Source: Pseudomonadota bacterium
GTDB lineage: Bacteria; Pseudomonadota; Alphaproteobacteria; Sphingomonadales; Sphingomonadaceae
Assembly (NCBI GenBank): GCA_023436615.1
Contig: JAEZIO010000040.1
Location: forward strand, 27,799-91,798
DNA length: 64,000 nt
Reading direction: 5' to 3'
The number at the start of each line of letters is the position of its first letter. The stretch's first letter is position 1. A program made the translations under genes and the position numbers. Below are positions 8,701 through 16,399 of this stretch, in pieces. A model generated the notes under the pieces. That model saw only the letters and a program-made list of their open reading frames with translations, had not been told where the DNA came from and did no database searches.

Positions 8701-10385
8701 GGAAGCTCGACCCGGAAATCGCCGATGTAACCGAGCGAACCGTCGCCAAGCATCGTCGGGATCTCTTCGACGACGCTGAATCCGAAATTCTCGAGGACAG
8801 GCACCGCTTCGGAAAGGGAGATGAGCGCGCCCCGACGATACGTCTTGAGCTGAAGCTGGCCGGGCGCCCCGGCAGGAGGCCGCGACAGCCGCACGCCGCG
8901 CTGGCTTTCCGATCCCAGCTCGCACAGCCGAAGCACGTCGGCGGCGGCCTGGTCCGGGCTGGTGCGCGATCGGTACCCGTCGGGGAAAGAGGGAATGTAC
9001 GTCAAAGCGAGGCGCGTCGCGCGCTGCGCGCCGGCCGTCGCGACAAGCTCCGCCTCGACCGCCGGGCTCCAGCCGCGAACCATTTCGACCAGCGCGGCGT
9101 CCAGAGCCTCGGTGTCGGGCAGCTCGGCGGTCGGATCGATCGGGACGGTGAAGCGGAGCAAAGCGAGCTCGCCTTCGCCTAGCTCGATGGACCAGCTGCT
9201 GATCGGCGCGTCGAGCTCGGATTCGAGCATCATTCCGATGGCCCTCCGGCGGGCGGTACTGAGCTCGTCGCGGGGGAGCCAGACGAACGCGTAAAGGTGC
9301 CTCCGCAGCGCGCCGTGAAGCAGCAGGAGCTTCGGGCGCGGCCGGTCGGCGAGGCTCATCGCGGTCAGCGCCGCTTTGCGGACCTCCGCTTCATCCAGCG
9401 AAACGAGCAGGTCGTGAGGAAGCGTCGAAACGACGTGCGCCAACGCCTTGCCCGCGTGGCTGGACGGAACGAAGCCGAGCTCGCGGTCAAGCTTGGCGAG
9501 GCGCTCGCGAAGCACCGGCACGTGCTGCGCCGACGTTCGCAGCGCTTCGCTGGTCCAAAGACCGGTGTGCACGGACAACGTGCCGTCCGGCAGACGCACC
9601 ATGACCACATCGAGCGGCACGCGGCGGTGAACCGGGGAAATGCGGTCGGCCTTGAGGATCAGGACCGTGCGGCGTTCGTCGGCGAGATGACTTACAGCGG
9701 CTTCGGCCGCGTTCTGCTCCCACAGCGCCGTTTCGTTTCGCAGGATGCCGAGGGCGTTGCGCAGCTGGCCGTCCGCTCCGACGTGCGCATGGCCGAGCAA
9801 CGTGAAATTGTTGTCGGCCAGCCACCTCAGCAATGCCGCGCTCTCGCCGTCGCGGTCGTCGAGCGTTTCCGCGTCCGACGCCATTTCGGCGAGCATCGGT
9901 CGCCAGTCGGTGACGGCCGCGCGGACGTCCGCAAGGACCCGCTTGAGATGCCGTACCAGCTCCTGCCGCCCGCGCGCATCGGCGCGATCGAGCTCGATAT
10001 AGATGACCGATTCCGGCTCGCCCTCGCCGATCTTCTCGATCCTGCCTTGCTTGTCCCGGCTGACATTGACGATCGGGTGCAGGAGCCGATGAATCGAAAG
10101 ATCGCGGGCAGCGACGGCGCTGGCGACGCTGTCCACCAGGAACGGCATGTCCTCGTTGATTGCCACCAGCCGCATCCGGCGCCGGCCGGCTTCACCGCCC
10201 GTGGACTCGATGTCGATCGCCGTTGTCCGCGCCGGGCGGACCGCAGCCGCTGCGGCGATGAACTCCGCTGTTTCGCGCTGCTGCTGCCGGTCGAAGCCCT
10301 CGGTCTCGCCGGGAAGGGCGTTGGTGGTGAGGGCGTCGCGAATGGAATCCACCAGCGTCTTCGGCAGGCGCGGCTGGGCCGTCAT
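5763..10385 (-). CDS. NAD-specific glutamate dehydrogenase, large (about 180 kDa) type
   Basis: A 1540-aa protein of the GDH-180 family, which deaminates glutamate to 2-oxoglutarate with NAD+. The long N-terminal part (about residues 1-700) holds the ACT-like regulatory region. The catalytic region follows, with GGLRWSDRRDDFRTEILGL, KNSVIVPTGAKGGFYAK (substrate/catalytic lysines) and the NAD domain segment VVGVGDMSGDVFGNGMLLS. The long C-terminal helical domain is present. Length is the family's usual size. It is transcribed alone, convergent with the RHH gene. Very long antisense open frames across it are GC-driven shadows. Confidence 0.96.
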   Translation of the reverse strand: MTAQPRLPKTLVDSIRDALTTNALPGETEGFDRQQQRETAEFIAAAAAVRPARTTAIDIESTGGEAGRRRMRLVAINEDMPFLVDSVASAVAARDLSIHRLLHPIVNVSRDKQGRIEKIGEGEPESVIYIELDRADARGRQELVRHLKRVLADVRAAVTDWRPMLAEMASDAETLDDRDGESAALLRWLADNNFTLLGHAHVGADGQLRNALGILRNETALWEQNAAEAAVSHLADERRTVLILKADRISPVHRRVPLDVVMVRLPDGTLSVHTGLWTSEALRTSAQHVPVLRERLAKLDRELGFVPSSHAGKALAHVVSTLPHDLLVSLDEAEVRKAALTAMSLADRPRPKLLLLHGALRRHLYAFVWLPRDELSTARRRAIGMMLESELDAPISSWSIELGEGELALLRFTVPIDPTAELPDTEALDAALVEMVRGWSPAVEAELVATAGAQRATRLALTYIPSFPDGYRSRTSPDQAAADVLRLCELGSESQRGVRLSRPPAGAPGQLQLKTYRRGALISLSEAVPVLENFGFSVVEEIPTMLGDGSLGYIGDFRVELPGITDVEPILDRAASIEQAIACVLSGAAEDDEFNQLVLFANVDPTAVVWIRAWFRYLRQTGSAFGLLTIADALRRAPAATQALIGLFRATHDPAIRGREAAIAESRSEFDDALASVRSIDDDRILRRMRSLVEAILRTNAFSPAADEALAFKLDSSLVPGLPAPVPWREIWVYSPRIEGIHLRGGPVARGGLRWSDRRDDFRTEILGLMKAQLVKNSVIVPTGAKGGFYAKMLPPPDQRDAWLAEGKESYKIFIRALLSITDNIVNDKVAHPEQVVVRDGDDPYFVVAADKGTATFSDTANGIALERGFWLGDAFASGGSNGYDHKAMGITARGAWISVQRHFLEMGIDVQSDPVTVVGVGDMSGDVFGNGMLLSKAVKLVAAFDHRHIFIDPDPDPASGWAERKRLFELPRSSWDDYDRSKISTGGGVFPRMQKSIPLSKQARKALGIDSATVDPATLMNAILRAPVDLLWFGGIGTYVKAATQSHADVGDPANDAIRVNGAELRVRVVGEGANLGVTQGGRIEFAERGGRINTDFIDNSAGVDCSDKEVNIKIPLNREMRDKKLTLARRNALLVKMTDEVADMVLEDNRLQSLALSIAESGGARALPAHVRTIELLESAGRIDRKVEGLASSEELLRRSQENRGLTRPELAVVMSMSKIALQSAAEPLHLSKEKLLEPELFAAFPKPMRTAHASAIRAHRLRDEIIATRVANRIVNRLGPVVALDMTEEEGASLGQVIVAFLVAERLLDLDDLWRQIERAKLPEHVRVELFAIAARSVHAHLSDILRATGGEMSVGALCKLLEPGVRKIAAAATKLIRSEVRNEAAARRDHLLDLGASEDIVRGLVRLYELDGVFGLAALAARKSADELELTSAYTQLGEALGLDWAQQQLARFTPRDQWERLLTAGLARDFEQLRIDFLARTRGNDPVAAVGQWVERQAPRLAQFRELIDRARCEGAVSAAMLAQIAAQARILLAR

Positions 10386-10480
10386 TTCGGTAAATGCTCC
10401 GACAGGGTCTTGGTCGCGGCGGCCTATAGCCCTCGCCTTACAGCGGGGACAAGGGACGAACCCGCAGTATCGCGGTGGGT

Positions 10481-11884
10481 CTAGCGGCCGACGCGCCGGA
10501 TCGCGCGCTCGACCAGTGCGGGGTCTTCGACGAGGGCCACCGCTTCGTGCACCCCTGCGCTGGAGCGGCGAGTCAGCACCAGCGCGAATTCTTCCTCGGA
10601 CGCGATTGCCTCGAGCGTAAGCGGAGTGGCCGAGCGGAGTTGCTCGCGCGCGCGTTCGGTCTTTGTGTCTGCCTTGGGCTCGGGACGCCGCGCCTGGCGC
10701 TCTGCGGCCACAAGGGCCTTGAGGCCGCCCGCCTGCGCCTCGATGAACGCGAGGAAGCCGCCGAGTTCGACTGCCTGGCGGTCGGCATATGCGAGGGCGG
10801 CGGCATATTCGGTGAGGCGCGCCTTGTCGTAATCTATTCCGAAGACCAGCTTCACGATCGGCGTCATTGGCGCTCGCGCCTGCGGCTTCACGCCCGACTC
10901 CTCGAGCAGCTCGGCATAATCTTCCGGCTCCGCCTTGCTCGCCAGGGCGAAGTCGTAGGCAAAGGCGAGCGCGCGATAGAGCGCTTCGCGGCTGCGGCCT
11001 TCGGCTGCCCGGACGTCTTCCACGCTCTCACGGGCGGCCCAAAGCCGGTCGGCGAGACCAGCATCTGCGTCGAGAGAAGGCGGCGCCAGATGATCGTCCC
11101 CGTCGTCCTCCGTCGGCCACAGCGGCGAGACGCCCGGCGCCACATCGGCGAGGTCGTTCGCAAATCCTGTCGAAGACGGCTCAGGACGCCCAGCCTCGAT
11201 CCGCTCGGTAAGCTCGAGCGGCTCCTCGGCCTGGGCGACCTCATCGATTTCTAGAGGCTCGACAGGGTCCGCGACCTCGGTGCGCTCGAGCGGTTCGTCG
11301 TCCGTGCCCGGCTCCGTCGCAGCCGGCGCCGCTGCAATATTCACGCTTCCCATCGAGCGGCTCTCAGCGACCTTCTTCCAGTTGATGACGCCGTAGATGA
11401 AGTCGATGGTGTCGCCGTCCGACGAGAACGGCATCAGGATCCCGCGATAGCAGATGTTCTCGCTGCGCTGATTCTCGAATTCCGCCTCGAAACCGACCGG
11501 AGCGCGGTTGGCGATGATCTCCATGTAATGATCGGTCAGCCGAGAGAGCAGCGAGCGGCTTGGCACGTCGGCGATCGTCGCCACTTCGTCGGCAAGGTCG
11601 CACTCCTGGCGAACCGCCGCCCCGATGTAGGGCGTCGCCGGGTTTTCGCGGCCCGCGGTGAAGTCGAGGAGGATGCTGTGGGGAGCAAAATCGACGAGGT
11701 CCGCGGGCTCGAGGTCCTCGATCGATGGGTAGTCGCGTCCATCGAGAAGCGAGACCCAGTAATTATAGGCTCGGACGTGCATCCGCCGCTCGTCGGTGCC
11801 GATCTCGACGCCCGTCGATTCCACCGGTTCAAGGGCTTCGCTTGCCGGCTCGAACTCGCTCGGAAAGTCGCGATAGCTGTCCAT
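10481..11884 (-). CDS. PAS-domain-like protein with acidic linker
   Basis: A 467-aa protein. Residues about 30-175 look like the PAS_5-type sensory fold seen in alphaproteobacteria (RMHVRAYNYWVSLLDGRDYP, LLDFTAGRENPATPYIG, and FIYGVINWKKVAE at the end). A low-complexity acidic stretch with repeated EPLE/EPLEL motifs covers about residues 190-260. The C-terminal 200 residues are helical with no family I recognise. No output domain such as a kinase or HTH is visible. It probably senses envelope or cell-cycle state, but that is inference. It is the last chromosomal gene before the broken tRNA gene. Confidence 0.6.
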   Translation of the reverse strand: MDSYRDFPSEFEPASEALEPVESTGVEIGTDERRMHVRAYNYWVSLLDGRDYPSIEDLEPADLVDFAPHSILLDFTAGRENPATPYIGAAVRQECDLADEVATIADVPSRSLLSRLTDHYMEIIANRAPVGFEAEFENQRSENICYRGILMPFSSDGDTIDFIYGVINWKKVAESRSMGSVNIAAAPAATEPGTDDEPLERTEVADPVEPLEIDEVAQAEEPLELTERIEAGRPEPSSTGFANDLADVAPGVSPLWPTEDDGDDHLAPPSLDADAGLADRLWAARESVEDVRAAEGRSREALYRALAFAYDFALASKAEPEDYAELLEESGVKPQARAPMTPIVKLVFGIDYDKARLTEYAAALAYADRQAVELGGFLAFIEAQAGGLKALVAAERQARRPEPKADTKTERAREQLRSATPLTLEAIASEEEFALVLTRRSSAGVHEAVALVEDPALVERAIRRVGR

Positions 11885-12052
11885 GAATGAGCCCCATTAC
11901 TCCACTCTGGAGCTGAAATGGCCCATCACGGTTACCAAAGTATTAAGCATGTCTGGTGCAGGCCACCCGCGGCGGGAGCGCTTGCTACCGCGGGGAGCCG
12001 CTGGTAGGGCGCCGCTCCTGCGGGCCGGCACGCGCCGCCGCCATGCGAGAAA

Positions 12053-12092
12053 GCCGCTTTAGCTCAGCTGGTAGAGCACATCATTCGTAATG
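12053..12092 (+). pseudogene. 5' half of a disrupted tRNA-Thr(CGT) gene (attL side)
   Basis: The acceptor strand GCCGCTT, D-arm and 5' anticodon stem CATCA are followed by the loop with anticodon CGT (12086-12088) and then TG. After that the sequence no longer fits a tRNA. Joined to the fragment at 27855-27901 it gives a full tRNA-Thr: the stem CATCA / TGATG pairs perfectly around loop TTCGTAA, and acceptor GCCGCTT pairs with AAGCGGC. The gene was therefore cut by integration at the shared CATTCGTAATG (12082-12092). On its own this half cannot make a tRNA. Confidence 0.9.
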
Positions 12093-12152
12093 CGTGGGGT
12101 TGAAGGAAAAGGGACTGTAAGACTAAGACGTTAGGGATTGTCGAACAGCCGG

Positions 12153-12173
12153 TTTTCAACAATCTTTCAACAA
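12153..12173 (+). repeat. Paired TTTCAAC repeat, left end of element
   Basis: TTTCAAC occurs twice, 11 bp apart start to start (12154 and 12165), between attL and the intact tRNA. The same pair, with the same orientation and near-identical spacing, recurs at 22758/22770 and next to the integrase start at 27730/27742. Pairs of direct heptamers near both att sites look like arm-type sites for a tyrosine integrase or its excision factor. That role is inferred from position. Confidence 0.55.
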
Positions 12174-12177
12174 CCGG

Positions 12178-12253
12178 GCCGCTTTAGCTCAGCCGGTAGA
12201 GCACGGCATTCGTAATGCCGGGGTCGTCAGTTCGAGTCTGACAAGCGGCACCA
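12178..12253 (+). tRNA. tRNA-Thr (anticodon CGT), complete, carried by the element
   Basis: A 76-nt cloverleaf including encoded CCA. The acceptor stem is GCCGCTT/AAGCGGC, the D-arm GCTCAGCCGGTAGAGC, the anticodon stem CGGCA/TGCCG around TTCGTAA (anticodon 12211-12213) and the T-arm GTCAG-TTCGAGT-CTGAC. All stems pair without mismatch. It reads ACG codons. It lies inside the element, about 90 bp from attL, and differs from the disrupted host copy in the anticodon and T stems, so it is not a simple duplicate. It probably replaces the tRNA destroyed by integration. Its last 27 bases overlap the acetyltransferase gene on the other strand. Confidence 0.95.
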
Positions 12254-13000
12254 CCCCTCCCCAAGTTTCACGGCATCAACGTAGAAGGCTCCGCCCTTCC
12301 AATCCCGCTGAACGCCTGCCTCGTCGGCGTACTTCGCCCTGCCGAGATAAAGCACGTCGCCGTCCACTTCGACCTTAACCGCCACCTCGCCGCCTTCCGG
12401 CCCTGCATCGTCGAAGCCGATCACCCGATGATCGAGCATCAGCGTGCCGTCAGGCTTCAACGCTCCGACAGCCTCGTGGACCGATTGCGGTTCAACATGC
12501 TCGTCCCGCTCGTAGGTGATGCGCTCGGGATAGAATGTGATCGTAACCGTGTGGCGCGGCAGGTCTGACGGTAGTTCGGTTGAACGCTGCAACACCCGAC
12601 GCGCGCGGAGCTGCCCCCGTTGGCTGTACCGCTCGAAGCCGTGCCTCTGCCAGAACGTCAGCGACGTTGCGGGCGCGCATTCCACGTCGAGGACGTTGAT
12701 CCCGTCGCGGTAGGCACGAGCAACAGCAGCCTCTAGCAGCGCCGTCCCGAAGCCCTCGCCCTGCCGATCCTTGCGGACGTTGGCGATGTCCGCAGCATAG
12801 TGGCCGATCTGGAAGGCAACAGCCTCGCCGCCGTCGCGAACGACGTAGAAATCGCCCTCGTCCACAGCCTTGGCGATCAGACGGCGATTGTACCAAAAGT
12901 CGTTCACGCCGTCGGTGAACTCGCGCTCAAGCCAGCCGAGAACCTGATCTAGGTCGGCTTTGGTGCCGAGTGTCACGTCCTCTGCTGTTGGTCGCTGCAT
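12227..13000 (-). CDS. GNAT-family N-acetyltransferase with a C-terminal extra domain
   Basis: A 257-aa protein. Residues 1-125 form a GNAT fold with the acetyl-CoA loop RQGEGFGTALLEAA and a final FWQRHGFERY strand-helix. Residues about 140-257 form a second beta-rich region of no family I know. The acceptor substrate cannot be predicted. The 3' end is odd: the last nine codons, ending RLSDSN-stop, are antisense to the T-arm and acceptor of the tRNA-Thr. The stop codon therefore comes from tRNA sequence, which suggests the gene end was joined to the tRNA when the element formed. It is element cargo. Confidence 0.75.
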   Translation of the reverse strand: MQRPTAEDVTLGTKADLDQVLGWLEREFTDGVNDFWYNRRLIAKAVDEGDFYVVRDGGEAVAFQIGHYAADIANVRKDRQGEGFGTALLEAAVARAYRDGINVLDVECAPATSLTFWQRHGFERYSQRGQLRARRVLQRSTELPSDLPRHTVTITFYPERITYERDEHVEPQSVHEAVGALKPDGTLMLDHRVIGFDDAGPEGGEVAVKVEVDGDVLYLGRAKYADEAGVQRDWKGGAFYVDAVKLGEGWCRLSDSN

Positions 13001-13082
13001 TGCCGCAACATAGGACGCGATGATCGCGGTTGAAGCCGTTGGCTCAGGTGCTTACGCACTGCTGACCAGCGTGACCGAATCC

Positions 13083-13115
13083 GAAGGGGCGGCCCGAGAG
13101 CCGCCCCTTCGTTTT
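13083..13115 (+). terminator. Strong intrinsic terminator hairpin
   Basis: GAAGGGGCGGC (13083-13093) pairs perfectly with GCCGCCCCTTC (13100-13110) across a 6-nt loop. It is followed on the plus strand by GTTTT. On the minus strand it starts three bases after the stop codon of the YfbU gene, so it probably separates that gene from the acetyltransferase gene. The U-tract favours plus-strand transcripts, so it may act in both directions. Confidence 0.8.
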
Positions 13116-13623
13116 AAGCGATGATGATCTGGCTGATCTCAAAGACAGTCAGCTTGTCACGAGGGCTGCGACCGACGTTACAGTATGCCTCATACTGCCT
13201 CCGATACTTGTCGAGCATGGGAGAGTGGCTGTTCAGCGGGCGGTCCTTGAACTCCTGCCAATGGCCCAAGTCCTCGATCATCGTCTTTGCGATCCCGTAG
13301 TGTGGCTCGCTGTTGCCATCGAAGCCGACGAAAACCAGACGGTCATTCTCAGAGATGAGTTCGAGTTCCATCGAGGCGAGGGCCGCGATTGAGTCCTCGA
13401 CGGCGCGGCACATCGTCAGAATTCGCGCGGTCTCCTGCACCTCGCCCTCGTCATCTTCGTCGCTGTCAAAAAGAGCGTCGTGCTTGGACTTCAACGCCCA
13501 TGCCTGTCCGTTGGTCAGTGCTTTCACGACGAAATCGGGGTCGATCTGACTGCTGACGCCCAGTGCCTTGATCAGGTCCGCCAGCATCACCGCGAGCAAC
13601 CGCTCGCCGTCGGTTATCTTCAT
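13114..13623 (-). CDS. YfbU-family protein
   Basis: A 169-aa protein starting MKITDGERLLAVMLADLIKAL. Later blocks VFVGFDGNSEPHYGIAKT and FKDRPLNSHSPMLDKYRR match the YfbU family, whose E. coli member was linked to toxicity and cell death under stress; no biochemical function is established. A 20-codon upstream extension is rejected because a good GGAAGG site precedes the ATG at 13623. Standing next to a restriction-modification operon in a mobile element, it may be defence cargo. That is inference only. Confidence 0.8.
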   Translation of the reverse strand: MKITDGERLLAVMLADLIKALGVSSQIDPDFVVKALTNGQAWALKSKHDALFDSDEDDEGEVQETARILTMCRAVEDSIAALASMELELISENDRLVFVGFDGNSEPHYGIAKTMIEDLGHWQEFKDRPLNSHSPMLDKYRRQYEAYCNVGRSPRDKLTVFEISQIIIA

Positions 13624-13845
13624 GTTAGTCGCCTTCCTACTTGCCGCGCAGCAGGAGCCGCGCGGTGGCTGCCACCACGGCACGCGGTTGTTCCGCGCGT
13701 TACCGAAGGAGGGTGGCCCTACGGTAAGAGCGGAGTGAGCGAGGAAGGCGCACGGCGGGCGCTGTCAGCAGCGCGGTTTGATGCTCGTGCGAAGGTCTGA
13801 ACCATGATGAGGTCCACATTGCGGGCGGCCCGCAGATCGTCAAGA

Positions 13846-14298
13846 TCACGCGTCGGCAGCACCCGTCTCTGAATGAAACAAGCGCGGACCGAGGAAGCCT
13901 ATTAGCCGGTCAGCGAGTGCCGCCTGATCCTTTGTCTCGCACTCCCAAATGACCAGCGATTGCCAGCCCGCCGCCGCAAGCTGCTCGACGGATGCCTTGT
14001 CGCGGGCGACGTTACGGTCGAGCTTGGCTTCCCAGTAGCCGGTGTTCGATGTTGGCCGCCGTCGTCTCGTGCAGCCGTCGTCTTCGTGCTGGTGCCAGAA
14101 GCAGCCGTGAACGAAGACCGCCTTACGTCGGCCGGCAAACACAAGGTCAGGCTTCCCCGGCAGCTTGGAGCCATGCAGTCGATACCGATAGCCCAGGCGG
14201 TGCAGCAGTCGTCTGACGATCAGCTCTGGTGACGTGTCCTTGTGGCGCACTCGGGCCATGACCGCTGATCGCCGCTCGGGCGAGATGCGGTCTGCCAT
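13846..14298 (-). CDS. vsr: Very short patch repair endonuclease Vsr
   Basis: A 150-aa T:G mismatch endonuclease. It repairs mismatches made when 5-methylcytosine deaminates at a methyltransferase site. Visible family motifs are SPERRSAVMARVRHKDTSPE, GKPDLVFAGRRKAVFVHGCF (catalytic Asp) and FWHQHEDDGC with zinc and active-site His. It is the third gene after the cytosine methyltransferase and the putative restriction enzyme, one base after the latter's stop. This is the standard partner arrangement and implies that the methyltransferase makes 5-methylcytosine. Confidence 0.95.
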   Translation of the reverse strand: MADRISPERRSAVMARVRHKDTSPELIVRRLLHRLGYRYRLHGSKLPGKPDLVFAGRRKAVFVHGCFWHQHEDDGCTRRRRPTSNTGYWEAKLDRNVARDKASVEQLAAAGWQSLVIWECETKDQAALADRLIGFLGPRLFHSETGAADA

Positions 14299-14299
14299 G

Positions 14300-15157
14300 T
14301 CAGGTGCGTCGGATTGCGGTCGGGCGCGATTGCTTCACGATCACGCCGCCGCGTTCGACGGTTGTCTGCCGGAGCGTGTCGCTGCCGCTGTAGCCAACGG
14401 AGATGCTCACGCGGTTGATCTCCGTGTCTGCGCCGCCGAACGCCGTGTTGAGCGCATCCAGAAACTCGACTTGCTGGATCGTCTGCGGAACCGGGTTGGG
14501 GTTGTTGCGCGGCGAGGGCACGGTTGCCGGGAACAGATAGATGCAGGGCGGCGGCAGGCTGTAGGGGCCGACTTGCGTCACTCGGGTCGGATCGACCTCG
14601 AGCTTCGGGCAGGGCCGCCCGATGGTGCCGCAAGCCATATCCCAGACAATCAGACCGTCCACCTGCTGCTGCCGAGAGATAATGTCGGCCGACAGCCGAG
14701 TGTGGATGCCTGACCAGACGTTATGCCGTGGGTCTGCGCCCGCATTCTGACAGACCGACCAAAGGATGAACTCGTTGGCGTGCGGCGGGCGCTCGTAGAT
14801 GGTGGTGTTGTTACCGTCGAGGCAGCCCTTAAGCTCGATAACAGCGATGGTGCCGCTGTGCATCTCCACCGTGTAGTCGTGGCGGTTGCTCTCGCCAGCC
14901 GAGAACCACTCTTTGATCACGCCCTGATCCTGCATCCAGTTGAGGATGCGTGAGACGAAGTCGCGCTTCTCGCGCATAGAGGCCGCAAACTGGCCGCGTA
15001 TGACCTCGATAGCGCCTCGGAACAGGCCGGAATCGTAGAACTCCTGCTCCGTCAGGCCATGACTACCAAGCAGGTGGGATTGGGTCTTCAGTAACTCGAC
15101 GAGGCTTAGGATACGCTGCCTAAGTGCCTCATCCTGTGCGCACGGTATGACACTCAT
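14300..15157 (-). CDS. Putative type II restriction endonuclease (unclassified)
   Basis: A 285-aa protein between a C5-methyltransferase and Vsr, overlapping the methyltransferase stop as ATGA. I do not recognise the family. It has a candidate PD-(D/E)xK core: HDYTVEMHSGTIAVIELKG (about residues 93-111) gives Asp ... Glu-Leu-Lys on neighbouring strands. Position, size and this core make it the likely restriction partner of the methyltransferase. The recognition site is unknown but should equal the methyltransferase's. A non-nuclease accessory protein is possible. Confidence 0.6.
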   Translation of the reverse strand: MSVIPCAQDEALRQRILSLVELLKTQSHLLGSHGLTEQEFYDSGLFRGAIEVIRGQFAASMREKRDFVSRILNWMQDQGVIKEWFSAGESNRHDYTVEMHSGTIAVIELKGCLDGNNTTIYERPPHANEFILWSVCQNAGADPRHNVWSGIHTRLSADIISRQQQVDGLIVWDMACGTIGRPCPKLEVDPTRVTQVGPYSLPPPCIYLFPATVPSPRNNPNPVPQTIQQVEFLDALNTAFGGADTEINRVSISVGYSGSDTLRQTTVERGGVIVKQSRPTAIRRT

Positions 15158-16326
15158 GCAGCTTTCTTGACCGAGGCAGCATCGGCGTCAATGACTGGCT
15201 CGAAGATGCTCTCGGCAAGGTAACGGACGACACCTACGGCAACGCCGTCGCCGACGAGATGGTAGCCCTCGTTATAGGCACTCGGCAGCACATAGGTTTC
15301 AGGCAGGCCCATCAGTCGCGCGCCCTCGCGCACAGTCATAAGGCGCGAGCGTGTCCGGTTGCCGTTTACCTCGATCACGATCTGACGGCTTGAACCGCCT
15401 GCTGGCGTCCGCAAGCACCCCGAAATGCCGTCGAACCGGACTTCGGTGCGAACAGACTTCACGCCACCCTCAACGCGGGTGCGCCGATAGGCGGTGCCGA
15501 AGACGGTCTGCTTCGCCTTCCGCGCCTTTGCGAGCTTGCGCTTGTTCGTCTCGCTCATGCGATCGAGCAGCGTCTGCGTCTCTTCCGCCGAATGCCACTC
15601 TACGCCCGTAGGCTCATGCTCAAGCAGTGCGTCGAGCGACTTCGGCTTGATCGTCGGCTGGGGAAGCGACCAGTTGATCCAGCCGTCCACCACGCGCTGC
15701 AATTCGGGCGCGTCTTTCACTCGACCCTTGATCCGCTCGAATGCTGCCGACACGTGCTTGTCGATGCCGACGAGCGAACCTGACGCCTCGACCAGCTCGG
15801 CTGGAACCTCAACGTCCTCGTGGACGGCAATCAGGAACATGCGCGGGCGCGACTGCGGAACGAACAACGCGGCATCAATCACACGCGCGCCGATGTTGTA
15901 GCCCTTGTCCACGAGCGCGAGGCACAGCGCCTCGAAGTCCTTGCCGCCATGCGACGTGAGCGTGGCCGCGACATTCTCAAGCGCCACAATCGCTGGCGCT
16001 CGACCTTCGTCGATCAGGTTCGAGATAAGCCGCCAGAACGGCCAGAACGTGCCGGAGCGATCACCTTTCAAGCCAGCGCCAGCGCCCGCGAGGCTTAGGT
16101 CTTGGCAGGGGAATGAAGCCCAAATCAGGCTCGGCTCACCCGGCAGATCGGCAGTCTTCAGCAGCTTCACGTCCGACGGCTTGATCACCTCGTCGCGCCA
16201 GTTGTCCTCGTAGGTGGCGCACTTTTTCTGATCAATGTCGTTAGCGAACAGGCACGTCCAGCCGCTGCCTAAACCGGCCCGAGCCATGCCCGCACCCGCG
16301 AAAAATTCGTAGAAGCCCCGGCCCAT
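15154..16326 (-). CDS. DNA (cytosine-5-)-methyltransferase
   Basis: A 390-aa Dcm-type enzyme. Motif I is FEFFAGAGMARAGLG-like (residues 6-20), motif IV SFPCQDLS carries the catalytic Cys74, motif VI is ALENVAATL and motif VIII is QSRPRMFLIAV. A target-recognition region spans about 180-300, followed by C-terminal motif X (GYHLVGDGVAVGVV). It methylates a specific double-stranded site to protect against the neighbouring nuclease candidate. It is the first gene of a three-gene operon (methyltransferase, nuclease candidate, vsr). A LexA-like box lies 59-73 bp upstream. Confidence 0.93.
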   Translation of the reverse strand: MGRGFYEFFAGAGMARAGLGSGWTCLFANDIDQKKCATYEDNWRDEVIKPSDVKLLKTADLPGEPSLIWASFPCQDLSLAGAGAGLKGDRSGTFWPFWRLISNLIDEGRAPAIVALENVAATLTSHGGKDFEALCLALVDKGYNIGARVIDAALFVPQSRPRMFLIAVHEDVEVPAELVEASGSLVGIDKHVSAAFERIKGRVKDAPELQRVVDGWINWSLPQPTIKPKSLDALLEHEPTGVEWHSAEETQTLLDRMSETNKRKLAKARKAKQTVFGTAYRRTRVEGGVKSVRTEVRFDGISGCLRTPAGGSSRQIVIEVNGNRTRSRLMTVREGARLMGLPETYVLPSAYNEGYHLVGDGVAVGVVRYLAESIFEPVIDADAASVKKAA

Positions 16327-16384
16327 AGCCTACCCTATACTCGAAAGATTCCGACGCAAAGCGGCAGTTACAACTTTCGTGTAT

Positions 16385-16399
16385 GTTCCCCTTTTGTTC
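16385..16399 (-). promoter_or_regulatory. LexA-like (SOS) box upstream of the methyltransferase operon
   Basis: GTTC-CCCTTTT-GTTC is an exact GTTC-N7-GTTC, the direct-repeat LexA target of alphaproteobacteria, with the pyrimidine-rich spacer usual for it. It lies in a 186-bp intergenic region, 59 bp before the methyltransferase start. Caution: eight fixed bases in two orientations are expected about twice by chance in 64 kb, so position carries most of the weight. Clear -35/-10 elements are not resolvable next to it. Confidence 0.45.

Noticed and set aside
7539..9182. 547-aa plus-strand open frame
   Set aside because: Antisense to the glutamate dehydrogenase gene, without family features or a ribosome-binding site. 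It is a GC-rich shadow frame.
10386..10480. Terminator between the PAS and glutamate dehydrogenase genes
   Set aside because: Only a broken AACCCGC/GCGGTGGGT pairing is present, with no U-tract; too weak to list.
12053..12128. A second functional tRNA-Thr at the left end
   Set aside because: Only the 5' half matches; after the anticodon loop the sequence cannot form the variable, T and acceptor parts. Its 3' half is at 27855.
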